Shown: piece by piece, positions 7,045 to 18,917 of the stretch
Layout: each line of letters opens with the position of its first letter
Position numbering within the stretch: the first letter of the stretch is position 1
Source of the DNA: Clostridia bacterium
GTDB taxonomy: Bacteria > Bacillota > Clostridia > Christensenellales > Aristaeellaceae
DNA: 64,000 nt
Reading direction: 5' to 3'
NCBI GenBank assembly: GCA_017431005.1
Contig: JAFRLY010000006.1
Coordinates: 62,001 to 126,000 of the forward strand
Position numbers and translations under genes: made by a program
The notes under the pieces: model-generated
What the model was told of the DNA's origin: nothing
What the model saw: only the letters and a program-made list of their open reading frames with translations
Database searches by the model: none

Positions 7045-9402
7045 ATGATGACGGAGAAAACACTGCGGGTGCTGGAGTTCACCCGGATCCGGGAAATGCT
7101 GGCGGAAGGCGCGCTGACGGAAACAGGCGCGGACAAATGCCGGGAGCTGACCCCTTACGACGATCTGCCCTCCGTGGAAGCCGCGCAGGCGGAAACGGAG
7201 GAGGCGGCGGTGATCCTACGGTACGTGGGCGGCCATCCGATGGCGGCCTTCCCGGACGTGCGCCCCGCGCTGTCGATCTGCGAGAAGGGCGGCACCCTGT
7301 CCGCCGGCATGCTGCTGAACGTTGCGGAAATGCTGCGCGCCAGCCGCTCCGCCCGGGATGCCCTGGTGACGGATCGGGAGAACACGCCGCTGCTCCGGGC
7401 GAAGGGCGAGAGGCTGTTCACCTCCCGGAACCTGGAAAAGGATATTACCGACGCAATCCTGTCCGAGGATGAGATCGCGGACCGGGCTTCCTCCGAGCTG
7501 ATGAATATCCGCCGCCACCTGCGCGGCGCCCAGGAGCGCATCAAGGAGCGCCTGAACCAGATGATCCGCTCCGCCGCGATGCAGAAGGTGCTGCAGGATC
7601 CGATCATCACCGTGCGGAACGACCGGTACGTGCTGCCCGTGCGGGCGGAATACCGCTCCAGCGTGCCGGGCCTGGTGCACGACCAGTCCTCCTCCGGTGC
7701 GACGTTGTTCATTGAGCCCATGGTGGCCGTGGAAATGGGCAACGAGCTGAAGCAGTGGGAGCTGAAGGAGCAGCAGGAGATTGCCCGGATCCTGGCCGCG
7801 CTGACGGCAGAGGCGGCGCCGTACGCCGCGCAGATGCGGGAAACGGTGGACCTGCTGAGCGAGCTGGACTTCATCTTTGCCAAGGGCCTGCTGAGCCGGC
7901 GGCTCGTCTGCGTAGCGCCGAAAATGAACCGGGACGGCTATCTGCATATTATCCGGGGCAGGCATCCCCTGATCGATCCGGAGCAGGTGGTGCCCAGCAC
8001 GATCTGGCTGGGCCGGGAGTTCACCACCCTGGTGGTGACGGGCCCCAACACCGGCGGCAAGACTGTCACGCTGAAGACGATCGGGCTGCTGACCCTGATG
8101 GCCCAGGCGGGGCTGCAGGTGCCGGCGGATCTGGGGACGGAGCTGGCGGTGTTCGAGCAGGTTTTCGCGGATATCGGCGACGAGCAGAGCATCGAGCAGA
8201 GCCTGTCCACCTTCTCCGGCCATATGACGAATATCGTGACGATCATGCGCGAGGTCACGCCCAGGGACCTGGTGCTGTTTGACGAGCTGGGCGCCGGAAC
8301 GGATCCGACGGAGGGCGCGGCCCTGGCCCAGAGCATTCTGACGCGGCTGCTCCACATCCGGGTGCGCACCGTCGCGACCACCCACTACAGCGAGCTGAAG
8401 GTCTTCGCGCTGACCACCAAGGGCGTGGAGAACGCCTCGGTGGAGTTTGACGTGGAAACCCTGCGGCCGACCTACCGGCTTTCCATCGGCGTGCCCGGGA
8501 AGAGCAACGCGTTTGAGATCAGTCGGCGGCTGGGACTGCCGGAAAACCTGATCGAAGCGGCGAAGAAGCTGCTGAGCGGCGACGCGGTGCGCTTTGAGGA
8601 CGTGATCGCGAACGCGGAGTACCACCGGCAGGTGGCGGAGCGGGAACGGGAAATCGCGCAGGAGGCCAGCAAGGAAACGATCCGGCTGCGCAACGAGGCG
8701 GAAAAACTGCGCAGGGAGATGGAGGACCGCCGCGAGCAGTCCCTGCGGAAGGCCCGGGAGGACGCGAAGCGCATCCTGGAGCAGGCCCGGCGGGAGAGCG
8801 AAAACATTATCTCCGAGCTTAAGCGGATGAAGAAAAACGCGTCCCAGGGCGAAACCTCCGTCAGCGATCTGCGGAAGCAGCTGGATCGGGGAATCGACGA
8901 TCTGTCCGAAGGCCTGAAGAAGGCGGATACGGAAAGCTCCGACGCGCCGAAGACGGTGCATCCGGGCGATCTGGTGAAAATCCTGTCCCTCGGAGTGGAC
9001 GGAACGGTGCTGGCCGAACCGGATGACAAGGGCGAGGTGCAGCTGCAGGCCGGCGCCATGAAGTTCAAGGCGCCGCTCGCTCAGCTGCGCCTGAAGCAGG
9101 AGGCGCCGAAGAAGAGCGCGGCCGTGGTGAGGGCGAAAACAGGCGCGATGACCCGGACCGTGCCCACGGAGTGCGACGTGCGCGGCATGGCGCTGGAGGA
9201 GGCGCTCTCCGCGGTGGAAATCTATCTGGACGAGGCAGTGCTGGCCGGACTGAACGAGGTTTATATCATTCACGGCAAGGGAACCGGCGTGCTGCGCTCG
9301 GGCATCCAGCAGGATCTGCGGAAGAACAGGCATGTGAAGAGCTTCCGGCTGGGCGTGTACGGAGAGGGCGAAACCGGTGTGACGGTGGTTACGCTGAAAT
9401 AG
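7045..9402 (+). CDS. mutS2: Endonuclease MutS2
   Basis: A 785-residue MutS2, which acts in recombination suppression and, in Bacillus, in splitting collided ribosomes. The Walker A motif GPNTGGKT is at about residues 333-340, followed by the MutS-type sequence STFSGHMTNI and Walker B LVLFDELGAGTDPTEG. A long charged coiled coil occupies ~510-640, and a C-terminal Smr nuclease domain starts at about 710 (DVRGMALEEAL, then IHGKGTGVLR). No mismatch-recognition domain is present, as expected. ATG at 7045 follows AAAGGAGAAGC; the open frame continues upstream into the U32 gene but lacks a better start. Confidence 0.97.
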   Translation: MMTEKTLRVLEFTRIREMLAEGALTETGADKCRELTPYDDLPSVEAAQAETEEAAVILRYVGGHPMAAFPDVRPALSICEKGGTLSAGMLLNVAEMLRASRSARDALVTDRENTPLLRAKGERLFTSRNLEKDITDAILSEDEIADRASSELMNIRRHLRGAQERIKERLNQMIRSAAMQKVLQDPIITVRNDRYVLPVRAEYRSSVPGLVHDQSSSGATLFIEPMVAVEMGNELKQWELKEQQEIARILAALTAEAAPYAAQMRETVDLLSELDFIFAKGLLSRRLVCVAPKMNRDGYLHIIRGRHPLIDPEQVVPSTIWLGREFTTLVVTGPNTGGKTVTLKTIGLLTLMAQAGLQVPADLGTELAVFEQVFADIGDEQSIEQSLSTFSGHMTNIVTIMREVTPRDLVLFDELGAGTDPTEGAALAQSILTRLLHIRVRTVATTHYSELKVFALTTKGVENASVEFDVETLRPTYRLSIGVPGKSNAFEISRRLGLPENLIEAAKKLLSGDAVRFEDVIANAEYHRQVAEREREIAQEASKETIRLRNEAEKLRREMEDRREQSLRKAREDAKRILEQARRESENIISELKRMKKNASQGETSVSDLRKQLDRGIDDLSEGLKKADTESSDAPKTVHPGDLVKILSLGVDGTVLAEPDDKGEVQLQAGAMKFKAPLAQLRLKQEAPKKSAAVVRAKTGAMTRTVPTECDVRGMALEEALSAVEIYLDEAVLAGLNEVYIIHGKGTGVLRSGIQQDLRKNRHVKSFRLGVYGEGETGVTVVTLK

Positions 9403-9415
9403 GAAGGTGAAGGCG

Positions 9416-10114
9416 ATGAAGGACAAACCGGAAATCCTGGTGGCGGACGACGATCCCAGCATCAGCCAGCTGGTCAGACTGTACCTGGAAAAGGAAGGGT
9501 ATGCCGTCCGGACCGCGGACCGGGGAGACAGAGCCCTGGAGGAATTCCTCCGGCTGCCGCCGGATCTGATGCTGCTGGACGTGATGCTGCCGGGACAGGA
9601 CGGGTTCCAGGTGCTGAAGGCGGTCCGGAAGGCCGGAAACATTCCGGTGATCATGCTGACCGCCCGGGACGATACGATCGACAAGGTGCTGGGCCTCGAG
9701 CTCGGCGCGGATGACTATATCACGAAGCCTTTTGACGGAAAGGAAATGGTGGCCCGGGTGAAGGCCGTGCTCCGCCGGACCCAGGGCGGGGAGGAGGAGA
9801 CTGCCTCCACGGACCTGACATATCCGGGGCTGACGGTCAGCCTGAAGGAATATGACGCCCGCTACGGCGGGGTGCGGCTGGAGATGCCGCCCAAGGAGCT
9901 GGAGGTGCTGTACTTCCTGGCATCCCATCCGAATCAGGTTTTTACCCGGGAGCAGCTGCTCCGGCAGGTCTGGGGCTATGACTTTTTCGGGGACAGCCGG
10001 ACGGTGGACGTGCATATCAAGCGGCTGCGCGAAAAGCTACCCGACAGCGAAAAGTACGGATGGACGCTGCATACCGTGCGCGGCGTAGGCTATAAATTCT
10101 CCACCCGGGACTGA
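9416..10114 (+). CDS. OmpR/PhoB-family response regulator
   Basis: A 232-residue two-component response regulator. The receiver domain (about 1-120) has the acidic pocket DDD at 11-13, phospho-acceptor Asp55 in LLDVML, the switch Thr in MLTARD and the conserved Lys in DYITKPF. The C-terminal winged-helix DNA-binding domain (about 135-232) ends with SRTVDVHIKRLREKL and VRGVGYKF. Its gene starts 13 bases after mutS2 and is followed 22 bases later by its kinase. I chose ATG 9416, 8 bases after AGGAAGG, over a GTG at 9407. The signal and targets are not visible. Confidence 0.95.
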   Translation: MKDKPEILVADDDPSISQLVRLYLEKEGYAVRTADRGDRALEEFLRLPPDLMLLDVMLPGQDGFQVLKAVRKAGNIPVIMLTARDDTIDKVLGLELGADDYITKPFDGKEMVARVKAVLRRTQGGEEETASTDLTYPGLTVSLKEYDARYGGVRLEMPPKELEVLYFLASHPNQVFTREQLLRQVWGYDFFGDSRTVDVHIKRLREKLPDSEKYGWTLHTVRGVGYKFSTRD

Positions 10115-10136
10115 GCCGGGCTGACAGAGGAGCAAG

Positions 10137-11618
10137 ATGTTTACACGTATTATGGCGGTCGTGATGACGGCGATCATCCTGACGACGGTCTGCCTGTCCG
10201 TGGTCAGCTGGCTGACGCTGCGCGACCAGCAGATCAACGCGCGGCTCGATTACCTGATCACCCAGGCGGAGGATATCGCGTACCTGGCGGCCGGAAATTC
10301 CGGCAGCGCGCTGGACAGCTTTCTCGGCAATTCGACGGGGCGGCTTTACCTGAACCGGAAGGCCAAGCAGGTGAACGACGAGTTCGGCGCCTATATCGCC
10401 GTGGTGGACCGGTGGGGCAGGGTCATGGATAACCTGCAGACAGCCTGGAGCGAGGATCCGGACTTTGTGGCCTCCCTCTCCGGGACGGAAATCAACGAGG
10501 CGCTGCGGAGGATTCTCGGCGGGGAAACAATCCGGCTGCAGTCCCGCAGCGGGGAGAACCCGACCTTCACGGTCGGGGTGCCCTTCACGCGGAACGGGTA
10601 TGTGACCGGCGCGGTGTTCATTCAGACGAAGGCGCAGCGGATCGAGTCCGGCCTGACGGCGCTGCTGCTGCGCGTCAGCCTGATCGCCGCGGCGGTGATC
10701 CTGGTTTCCGGCGTGGCGGTTTTCTTCCTGGTCCGGTCGGTTCTGAAACCGCTCAGGAGCATGACGGAAGCGACAGGCGCCATGGCGGAGGGTGATTTCA
10801 CGGTCCGCCTGGACGAGACGAAGGGACACCGGGAGCTGCGGGAGGTCAACAGGGCCTTCAATACAATGGCCCAAAAACTCCAGGGCGTGGAGGAAAGCCG
10901 CCGGGAGTTTGTGGCGAACGTGAGCCACGAGCTGCGCAGCCCGATCACCAGCATCCGGGGCTTCGCGGAAGGCATGGCGGACGGCGTCATTCCTGCGGAG
11001 GAGCAGCCGAAGTACCTGCGCCTGGTGGCGGATGAGAGCAAACGGCTGTCAGGCCTCGTGGGCGAGCTGCTGGAGCTGAGCCGCCTCGAAAGGGACGGCG
11101 CGGAGCCGGACTGGTCTGTGTTTGATATCAACGAAATGCTCCGCCGGGCGGTGATCCGCCGGATGAACGACCTGGAGGAGAAGGGCATCGAGGCTTCCTG
11201 CGAATGCGATCCGGACCCCTGCTGGGTCCGGGCGGACAGCAGCAGGATCGAGGAGGTCGTGATCAACCTGCTGGACAATGCGATCAAGTTTACCGGCGGG
11301 GGCGGGGAGATCGTCCTGTCCAGCGCGGTGAACGGAGAAACGGCTGAAATCACGGTGCGGGACAGCGGCATCGGCATTCCGAAGGAGGACCGGGACAAGA
11401 TCTTTGACCGGTTCTTCACGGCGGACCGGGCTCATACGGCCGGCAAGGGAACCGGCCTGGGGCTGAGCATCTGCAAGCGGGTGCTGGAGATGCATCATCA
11501 GAGCATCCGCCTGCTGGATACGGAAACCGGCGCGGCCTTCCGCTTCACGCTGGAGGCTGCTGAAGCGCCGGCAAAGGAAACTTCTCCTGCCGCCGGAGAC
11601 GGCGGGGATAACGGCTGA
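10137..11618 (+). CDS. Sensor histidine kinase
   Basis: A 493-residue membrane kinase, partner of the preceding response regulator. Order: membrane segment at about 4-26, extracytoplasmic sensor region of ~150 residues, second membrane segment near 180-202, HAMP linker (LKPLRSMTEATGAMAEGDF), HisKA with phospho-acceptor His264 in NVSHELRSPITS, and a GHKL ATPase with N box NLLDNAIKFT, G1 DSGIGIP, F box and G2 GKGTGLGLSI. The ~12 C-terminal residues are loose Pro/Ala/Gly. ATG at 10137 follows AGAGGAGC. PhoR/ResE-like by layout; the ligand is unknown. Confidence 0.95.
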   Translation: MFTRIMAVVMTAIILTTVCLSVVSWLTLRDQQINARLDYLITQAEDIAYLAAGNSGSALDSFLGNSTGRLYLNRKAKQVNDEFGAYIAVVDRWGRVMDNLQTAWSEDPDFVASLSGTEINEALRRILGGETIRLQSRSGENPTFTVGVPFTRNGYVTGAVFIQTKAQRIESGLTALLLRVSLIAAAVILVSGVAVFFLVRSVLKPLRSMTEATGAMAEGDFTVRLDETKGHRELREVNRAFNTMAQKLQGVEESRREFVANVSHELRSPITSIRGFAEGMADGVIPAEEQPKYLRLVADESKRLSGLVGELLELSRLERDGAEPDWSVFDINEMLRRAVIRRMNDLEEKGIEASCECDPDPCWVRADSSRIEEVVINLLDNAIKFTGGGGEIVLSSAVNGETAEITVRDSGIGIPKEDRDKIFDRFFTADRAHTAGKGTGLGLSICKRVLEMHHQSIRLLDTETGAAFRFTLEAAEAPAKETSPAAGDGGDNG

Positions 11619-11661
11619 GGAACGGAAAGAAGATATATCACAGAACAGAGAGGAATCACAG

Positions 11662-12489
11662 ATGATCAGAACAGCTTTTCAGAGAGCCTTTCAGGTGTTT
11701 TTCGGCAAACCGGGCGCAGCAGCGAAGTTCTGGCTGGTGGAGGCGTGTCTCACACTGGCCGCGCTGACGCCCCTGCTCTTTCTGACAAGCGGAAGCCTGC
11801 GGCTGCTGGCGCTGCTGGCCGTTCCCTTCTGGCTGCTGCTGATGCTGCCTGCCCGGGTGAACGCGGCGGGAGCCATGCAGGACGCGCTGGAGGGCGGCAG
11901 CCTGTTCAGCCGGAAGCTTGGGGATGCGACCGGATACGGAAAAAAGCTGGCGTACGGGCTGAAGCGCTGCGGGATGATGCTGTGCTGGAGCGCGCCGCTG
12001 ATCGCGTCCCTGGTGATTGCCTGGAAGCATATTTCCGGGAACATGGACGGTTTTACCCTGATGCGGCTTGTCAAGGATTTCGGCGGCGGAGACCTGATGA
12101 CGGGCGTGGGCTATCTGGCCATGATCCTGGCGGGCACGCTGCTCCTGCTGTGCATCGGTATCGGCTTCCACAGCGGGGACCGGCACGCGCTGGTGCTGGA
12201 GCAGCCGAAGCTGCTGCGGAAACGCCGGATTAAAGTGCTGGGCTGCTGGTTCTGCTCCCTGATCATCCTGCTGCCGTTGCTGATTGCGCTGGGAATCGTG
12301 ATCGCCCGCTATCTGCCGGTGCTGACAAACCTGAGCGCCCTGCTGATGGGAGAGGCAAAGCTGCCCTCCACCCGGGTGACAGTGATCATTCTGGCAGTGG
12401 GCTTCGTGCTGACGCTGCCCCTGCTGCCGCTGCGTTCCCTGGTGACCGCGGCGTATGTGAACGGATACAGACATGAAAATCAGGCTTGA
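11662..12489 (+). CDS. Multi-pass membrane protein of unknown function
   Basis: A 275-residue hydrophobic protein that I do not recognise. Five or six membrane segments are visible (about 25-45, 50-70, 105-125, 150-172, 190-215 and 235-260), with basic loops such as RKLGDATGYGKKLAYGLKR. There is no signal peptide, metal motif or ATP site. AGAGGAATCACAG precedes the ATG. It follows the histidine kinase by 43 bases and overlaps the next gene by 17 bases, so it is co-transcribed and may be an accessory to the two-component system, in the way DUF975-like membrane proteins occur near such pairs. That link is only inference. Confidence 0.6.
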   Translation: MIRTAFQRAFQVFFGKPGAAAKFWLVEACLTLAALTPLLFLTSGSLRLLALLAVPFWLLLMLPARVNAAGAMQDALEGGSLFSRKLGDATGYGKKLAYGLKRCGMMLCWSAPLIASLVIAWKHISGNMDGFTLMRLVKDFGGGDLMTGVGYLAMILAGTLLLLCIGIGFHSGDRHALVLEQPKLLRKRRIKVLGCWFCSLIILLPLLIALGIVIARYLPVLTNLSALLMGEAKLPSTRVTVIILAVGFVLTLPLLPLRSLVTAAYVNGYRHENQA

Positions 12490-13213
12490 TAAATGGCTGG
12501 GCGCCCTGAACCTGGGCAGCCGGAAGCAGGTGCAGGAGCTGGTCCGCGCCGGAAAAGTCCGGGCGGACGGGCAAACGGTCCGGGATCCGGGAGAAAGCTT
12601 TGATCCGGAAACAACCGTGCTGGAGGTCGGGGGAAAGCTCCTGGACGGCCGGCTGGTCCGCCATGTCATGCTGCACAAGCCGGCGGGAGTCCTGACCGCG
12701 GCGCGGGATCCGAAGCAGCCCACCGTCATGGATCTGCTGGATCCGGTGTACGCCCGGCTCGGCTGCATGCCGGTGGGACGGCTGGACAAGGATACGACCG
12801 GCCTCCTGCTGCTGACCACGGACGGGGAGCTGAATCACCGGCTGCTGAGCCCGGAACGGCATGTGTACAAGCGCTACCGCGCGACGGTGGCGGGCACGCT
12901 GACTGCGGCGGATGTTTCCCGCTTTGCGGAGGGCCTGGACCTGGGGGACTTCACCGCCCTGCCGGCGGAGCTGCGCATCCTGTCCGCCGGTGAGGATACC
13001 TCCGAGGCGGAGGTGACGGTCCGGGAGGGCAAGTTCCATCAGGTGAAGCGGATGTTCGGAGCGGTGGATCATGAGGTGCTGACGCTGCACCGCTGCTCCT
13101 TCGGCCCGCTGGAGCTGGATCCCGGCTTGCAGCCGGGAGAGTGGCGGGAACTGACGGAGGAAGAAACGAAAGCGCTCCTGGACGCGGCGAAGATGAATGG
13201 AGACAAAGCATGA
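12473..13213 (+). CDS. rsuA: RsuA-family pseudouridine synthase
   Basis: A 246-residue RNA pseudouridine synthase. An N-terminal S4 RNA-binding domain (IRLDKWLGALNLGSRKQVQELVRAGKV) is followed by the catalytic domain with the family motif GRLDKDTTGLLLLTTDG, where the Asp is the nucleophile, and the C-terminal EGKFHQVKRMF signature. Length and layout match 16S rRNA U516 synthase RsuA and the B. subtilis YtzG-type proteins. Its start lies within the end of the upstream membrane gene; the ribosome site is weak, suggesting translational coupling. Its stop overlaps the next start (ATGA). Confidence 0.92.
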   Translation: MKIRLDKWLGALNLGSRKQVQELVRAGKVRADGQTVRDPGESFDPETTVLEVGGKLLDGRLVRHVMLHKPAGVLTAARDPKQPTVMDLLDPVYARLGCMPVGRLDKDTTGLLLLTTDGELNHRLLSPERHVYKRYRATVAGTLTAADVSRFAEGLDLGDFTALPAELRILSAGEDTSEAEVTVREGKFHQVKRMFGAVDHEVLTLHRCSFGPLELDPGLQPGEWRELTEEETKALLDAAKMNGDKA

Positions 13214-13815
13214 ACGATCATTACTATACCCGGGACCCGCAGAGCGAATCCCGGCCGGTATCCTGTGAATATACCTACCGGGGAATCCCGCTGCGGTTTC
13301 AGACGGATGCCGGTGTATTCTCCCGGGGCGAGGTGGATACAGGCACCCGGCTGCTGCTGGAAGCTTTGCCGGAGACAATGACGGGGGATGTGCTGGACCT
13401 TGGCTGCGGCTGGGGCGTGATCGGCATCAGCATCGCCCGGAAATGGCCGGAAACCCGGGTCTGGATGGCGGACGTGAACCTGCGCGCCTTGGAGCTGAGC
13501 AAAAAAAACGCCGCCGCCAACGGCGCAGCAGTCACCTGCGTGGAAAGCGACGGCATGGCGGAGCTGAAGGACCGGCGCTTTGACGCGGTGGTGACGAACC
13601 CGCCGATCCGGGCCGGCAAGCAGGTGATCTATCAGATGTTTGCGGACGCGGCCGCCTGTCTTACGCCCGGCGGCGCGCTCTATCTGGTGATCCGGAAGCA
13701 GCAGGGAGCGGAAAGCTGCGTGAAATACCTGAAAACAATCTTCGGAAATGTGGAAAAGCTGGACCGTTCCGGCGGGTTCTGGGTGCTGAAGGCATCGGAA
13801 GCAATTCCGGTATAA
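13210..13815 (+). CDS. RsmC-like SAM-dependent methyltransferase
   Basis: A 201-residue class I methyltransferase like the single-domain B. subtilis YbxB, the C-terminal half of 16S rRNA m2G1207 methyltransferase RsmC. The SAM-binding motif VLDLGCGWGVIGI is at about 61-73, the acidic MADVN loop follows, and the catalytic NPP motif appears as VVTNPPIRAGK. The start overlaps the rsuA stop in an ATGA, so the two RNA-modifying enzymes are translationally coupled. It is the last gene of the plus-strand run; a strong bidirectional terminator follows at 13849. Confidence 0.9.
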   Translation: MNDHYYTRDPQSESRPVSCEYTYRGIPLRFQTDAGVFSRGEVDTGTRLLLEALPETMTGDVLDLGCGWGVIGISIARKWPETRVWMADVNLRALELSKKNAAANGAAVTCVESDGMAELKDRRFDAVVTNPPIRAGKQVIYQMFADAAACLTPGGALYLVIRKQQGAESCVKYLKTIFGNVEKLDRSGGFWVLKASEAIPV

Positions 13816-13848
13816 ATGGACTTTCATCAGAAGAAAAATGTCAGTATT

Positions 13849-13886
13849 AAAGCAGGGGGGCTGTCGTATGGCAGCCCCCCTGCTTT
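13849..13886. terminator. Bidirectional terminator between the methyltransferase gene and clpB
   Basis: A perfect 15-bp stem (AAAGCAGGGGGGCTG and complement) with an 8-base loop lies between two convergent genes. The A/T ends of the arms serve as U tracts in both directions (GATTTTG on plus, TTTAATA on minus). Confidence 0.85.
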
Positions 13887-13903
13887 GATTTTGTGGGATT
13901 GGT

Positions 13904-16501
<2,598 letters not shown>

Positions 16502-16593
16502 AAGCCGCACCTCCCATACAATGGAGTTCATCTTACGATGAGGTTTTATTTCTTTCCGACGTTTCCCCTTTCGGAAGGAAGGGAGAAGATCAA

Positions 16594-16610
16594 TTTGACT
16601 ATCTTTGACC
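16594..16610 (-). promoter_or_regulatory. CtsR operator upstream of clpB
   Basis: On the minus strand the sequence reads GGTCAAAGATAGTCAAA, an exact fit to the CtsR heptad repeat RGTCAAA-NAN-RGTCAAA. It lies immediately downstream of the -10 element at 16620-16625, covering about +3 to +20, the usual position for repression of clp genes. No ctsR gene is in the window. Confidence 0.88.
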
Positions 16611-16619
16611 TTCAAGACC

Positions 16620-16647
16620 ATTTTACACCGTTTCAGCCTGTTGTCAA
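16620..16647 (-). promoter_or_regulatory. Promoter of clpB
   Basis: Minus strand TTGACA (16642-16647), 16-base spacer, TAAAAT (16620-16625). The predicted transcription start falls at the edge of the CtsR operator, and the leader is about 110 bases. Confidence 0.8.
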
Positions 16648-16669
16648 TAGCTTCCGGAAAGATTATGGA
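16641..16669 (+). promoter_or_regulatory. Possible promoter of glycan locus 1
   Basis: TTGTCA (16641-16646), 17 bases, TATGGA (16664-16669) on the plus strand, back to back with the clpB promoter and 125 bases before the GH78 gene. The -10 is weak; the divergent region 16502-16793 shows no gene and no better candidate. Confidence 0.35.
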
Positions 16670-16793
16670 AAATATTTTCTGCATTGACGAACAGGTAAAG
16701 AATCGTTCAGAAAGTGTAAAAAAGAAACTGGATTCAGGGAAGACGAAGCGGTATGATAAACATGATAAAAAAGGTTCCGCAGGGAGACAGAAC

Positions 16794-18917
16794 ATGAACA
16801 GCGCGAAATGGATATGGAAGCGCGAAGAAAACCGGGCAAACACCTGGATGTGCTTCGCGAAGGATTTTATATGTGAGGATCCGTCTGCGCTCCGGATGCT
16901 CCGGATTGCCGCGGATACAAAGTACTGGCTCTGGATCAACGGCAGAACTGTTCTGCGGGAAGGCGGTCTGAAACGGGGCAGATCACCCTGCTCCACCTAC
17001 TATGACGAGTTGGAGGTCAGCGGGTTTATGACAAAGGGCATGAACCGGATGGCCATTCTCGTGTGGTATTTCGGAAAGGACGGTTTTTCCCATGTTTCCT
17101 CCGGCCGGGGCGGCCTGTATGCGGAAATGACATCCGGAGACAACACGGAGCTGGTTTCTGATGAGAGCTGGAAGGCCGTGAGGCATGCAGCCTTCACCGG
17201 CGCGCCTGAAGGGGCGGAAGGCCCCAATTTCAGGCTTCCGGAATCCGATATTTATTATGACGCGGCACGGGAACCCGGTCCCTGGACGGAGCCGGACTTT
17301 GACCTTTCGGCATGGGAAAACGCGGAAGCCTGGGACGATGGAGAGGCGAGGGCATTCGGCGCGTTTGTGAAACGGCCGCTTCCTTTTTTCCGGTTCAGTG
17401 AGCTGACGGATTTCATCAACTCCGCGGAGGTGAAGAATCTGCGGATTGAGAAAAATACAACATTGGCCCTGAGGCTTCCGGCCAACCTGCAGTTTATGCC
17501 GTTTCTTCAGGTGGAGGCGCCGCGGGGCAAAACGATTACGGTCCGGACGGAAAGCTACAGTACTGCGGGGGCGCCGGGGGTGAACGGGCTTCAGTGCGTA
17601 TACCGGACAAAGGAAGGACTGCAGGCCTTTGAATCCCCGGCATGGATGAACGGAGAGACAGCCCTGTTTGAGCTGCCGGCCGGGATTACGGTCCGCACAC
17701 TCCGGTACAGGAAGACGGAATACGCGGCGAATCAGGCCGGAAGCTTTTCCTGCGACGATCCTTTCCTGAACCGGCTGTGGGAGAAATGCCGCAGGACGCT
17801 GCAGCTTTGCATGCGGGACACCTACATGGACTGTCCGAACCGGGAAAGAGCCCAGTGGTGGGGCGACGCGAACATCGAAATGGAGATGGCGTCGTACTGC
17901 ATGGATGCCGGAGCGGACAGCCTGTATGAAAACGGCGTTTACACGATGGCGGAGTGGTATGAGGCCGCCGGGGATATGCTGACGGTGGTTCCCTGCGGCA
18001 GTGAGCGGTTTGAGCTTCCGTTTCAGAATCTGGCGGGAATCCGCGGATTTGTCACGTACTACAGGCATACCGGCCGGCTGGAACTGATCCGGAAAGCGTA
18101 CCCCATGGCCAGGGCCTATGTGCTGCGGTATGAAACGGATGCGCGGGGGCTGGCCGTCCATTGCCCCGGCAGCTGGGACTGGCCGGACTGGGGGGAGAAC
18201 GCTGACACCGTGATCATGGAAAACGCGTGGCTCTGCCTGGCGCTGGATGCCTGCGCTGATATGGCGGATCTGCTGTGTCTGCCGGAGGATGCCGGTTTAT
18301 TCCGCAGGAGAGCAGCCGGCATCCGGCGGGCCGCGCGGACAGAGCGCAACGCAGACGGAGCTTTTTATCACCGGACGGAAAACGGGAAACCGGACGACCG
18401 GGCAAACGCCCTGGCGGTACTGGCCGGATTCTGTGAGGAAGCGGATATGGAAGGGGTTCTGAACATCCTGAGAAATACGGAGAATGCCAGCCCCTACATG
18501 GAAAAAACGGTGCTGGAGGCGCTGTGTGAAGCGGGCCGGACAGAGGAGGCGATTCTTCGGATGAGACGGCGCTGGGCTGCCATGACGGAAGACGATTATT
18601 CCACGCTGTGGGAGCTTTGGACAAAGGAAGCGTCGCTTAACCACGGCTGGTCCGGCGGACCGCTGATCATCCTGAGCAAATATGTTGCCGGAATCCGCGC
18701 GGAGGGAGACGGAAGCCGGTATACCATCGCGCCAAATCTGTGCGGTCTGAGGCATATTGACTGCACAGCCCCCACGCGGTTCGGACCGCTGCGGGTCCGG
18801 ATTGACCGGGACGCGAAACGAATGGAAGTGACTTATCCGAAGGCACTGTCAGTGACCATTTTGCCGTCATCCGGAAAGGAGAGGGAAGCATGGACTGTTA
18901 TTTCCGGGAACCTGTAA
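16794..18917 (+). CDS. GH78 family alpha-L-rhamnosidase-like protein
   Basis: A 707-residue glycoside hydrolase, probably releasing terminal alpha-L-rhamnose from imported oligosaccharides. The N-terminal ~240 residues form a beta-sandwich that starts [10 protein letters not shown] and contains a carbohydrate-binding-like segment; the (alpha/alpha)6 catalytic barrel follows, with the family motif [18 protein letters not shown] near residue 345-362. A C-terminal beta domain ends the protein. There is no signal peptide, so it is cytoplasmic. ATG 16794 follows AGGGAGACAG; the open frame runs further upstream across the clpB promoter and is not used. The 3' end overlaps the next gene by 28 bases. 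Confidence 0.82.
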   Translation: MNSAKWIWKREENRANTWMCFAKDFICEDPSALRMLRIAADTKYWLWINGRTVLREGGLKRGRSPCSTYYDELEVSGFMTKGMNRMAILVWYFGKDGFSHVSSGRGGLYAEMTSGDNTELVSDESWKAVRHAAFTGAPEGAEGPNFRLPESDIYYDAAREPGPWTEPDFDLSAWENAEAWDDGEARAFGAFVKRPLPFFRFSELTDFINSAEVKNLRIEKNTTLALRLPANLQFMPFLQVEAPRGKTITVRTESYSTAGAPGVNGLQCVYRTKEGLQAFESPAWMNGETALFELPAGITVRTLRYRKTEYAANQAGSFSCDDPFLNRLWEKCRRTLQLCMRDTYMDCPNRERAQWWGDANIEMEMASYCMDAGADSLYENGVYTMAEWYEAAGDMLTVVPCGSERFELPFQNLAGIRGFVTYYRHTGRLELIRKAYPMARAYVLRYETDARGLAVHCPGSWDWPDWGENADTVIMENAWLCLALDACADMADLLCLPEDAGLFRRRAAGIRRAARTERNADGAFYHRTENGKPDDRANALAVLAGFCEEADMEGVLNILRNTENASPYMEKTVLEALCEAGRTEEAILRMRRRWAAMTEDDYSTLWELWTKEASLNHGWSGGPLIILSKYVAGIRAEGDGSRYTIAPNLCGLRHIDCTAPTRFGPLRVRIDRDAKRMEVTYPKALSVTILPSSGKEREAWTVISGNL

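Noticed and set aside
7216..9684. Open frame of 822 codons opposite mutS2
   Set aside because: Shadow frame; crosses the mutS2/response-regulator junction and has no domain.
16605..16793. 63-codon upstream extension of the GH78 frame
   Set aside because: It runs across the clpB promoter and the intergenic region, adds a Lys/Ser-rich stretch not seen in the family, and lacks a ribosome site.
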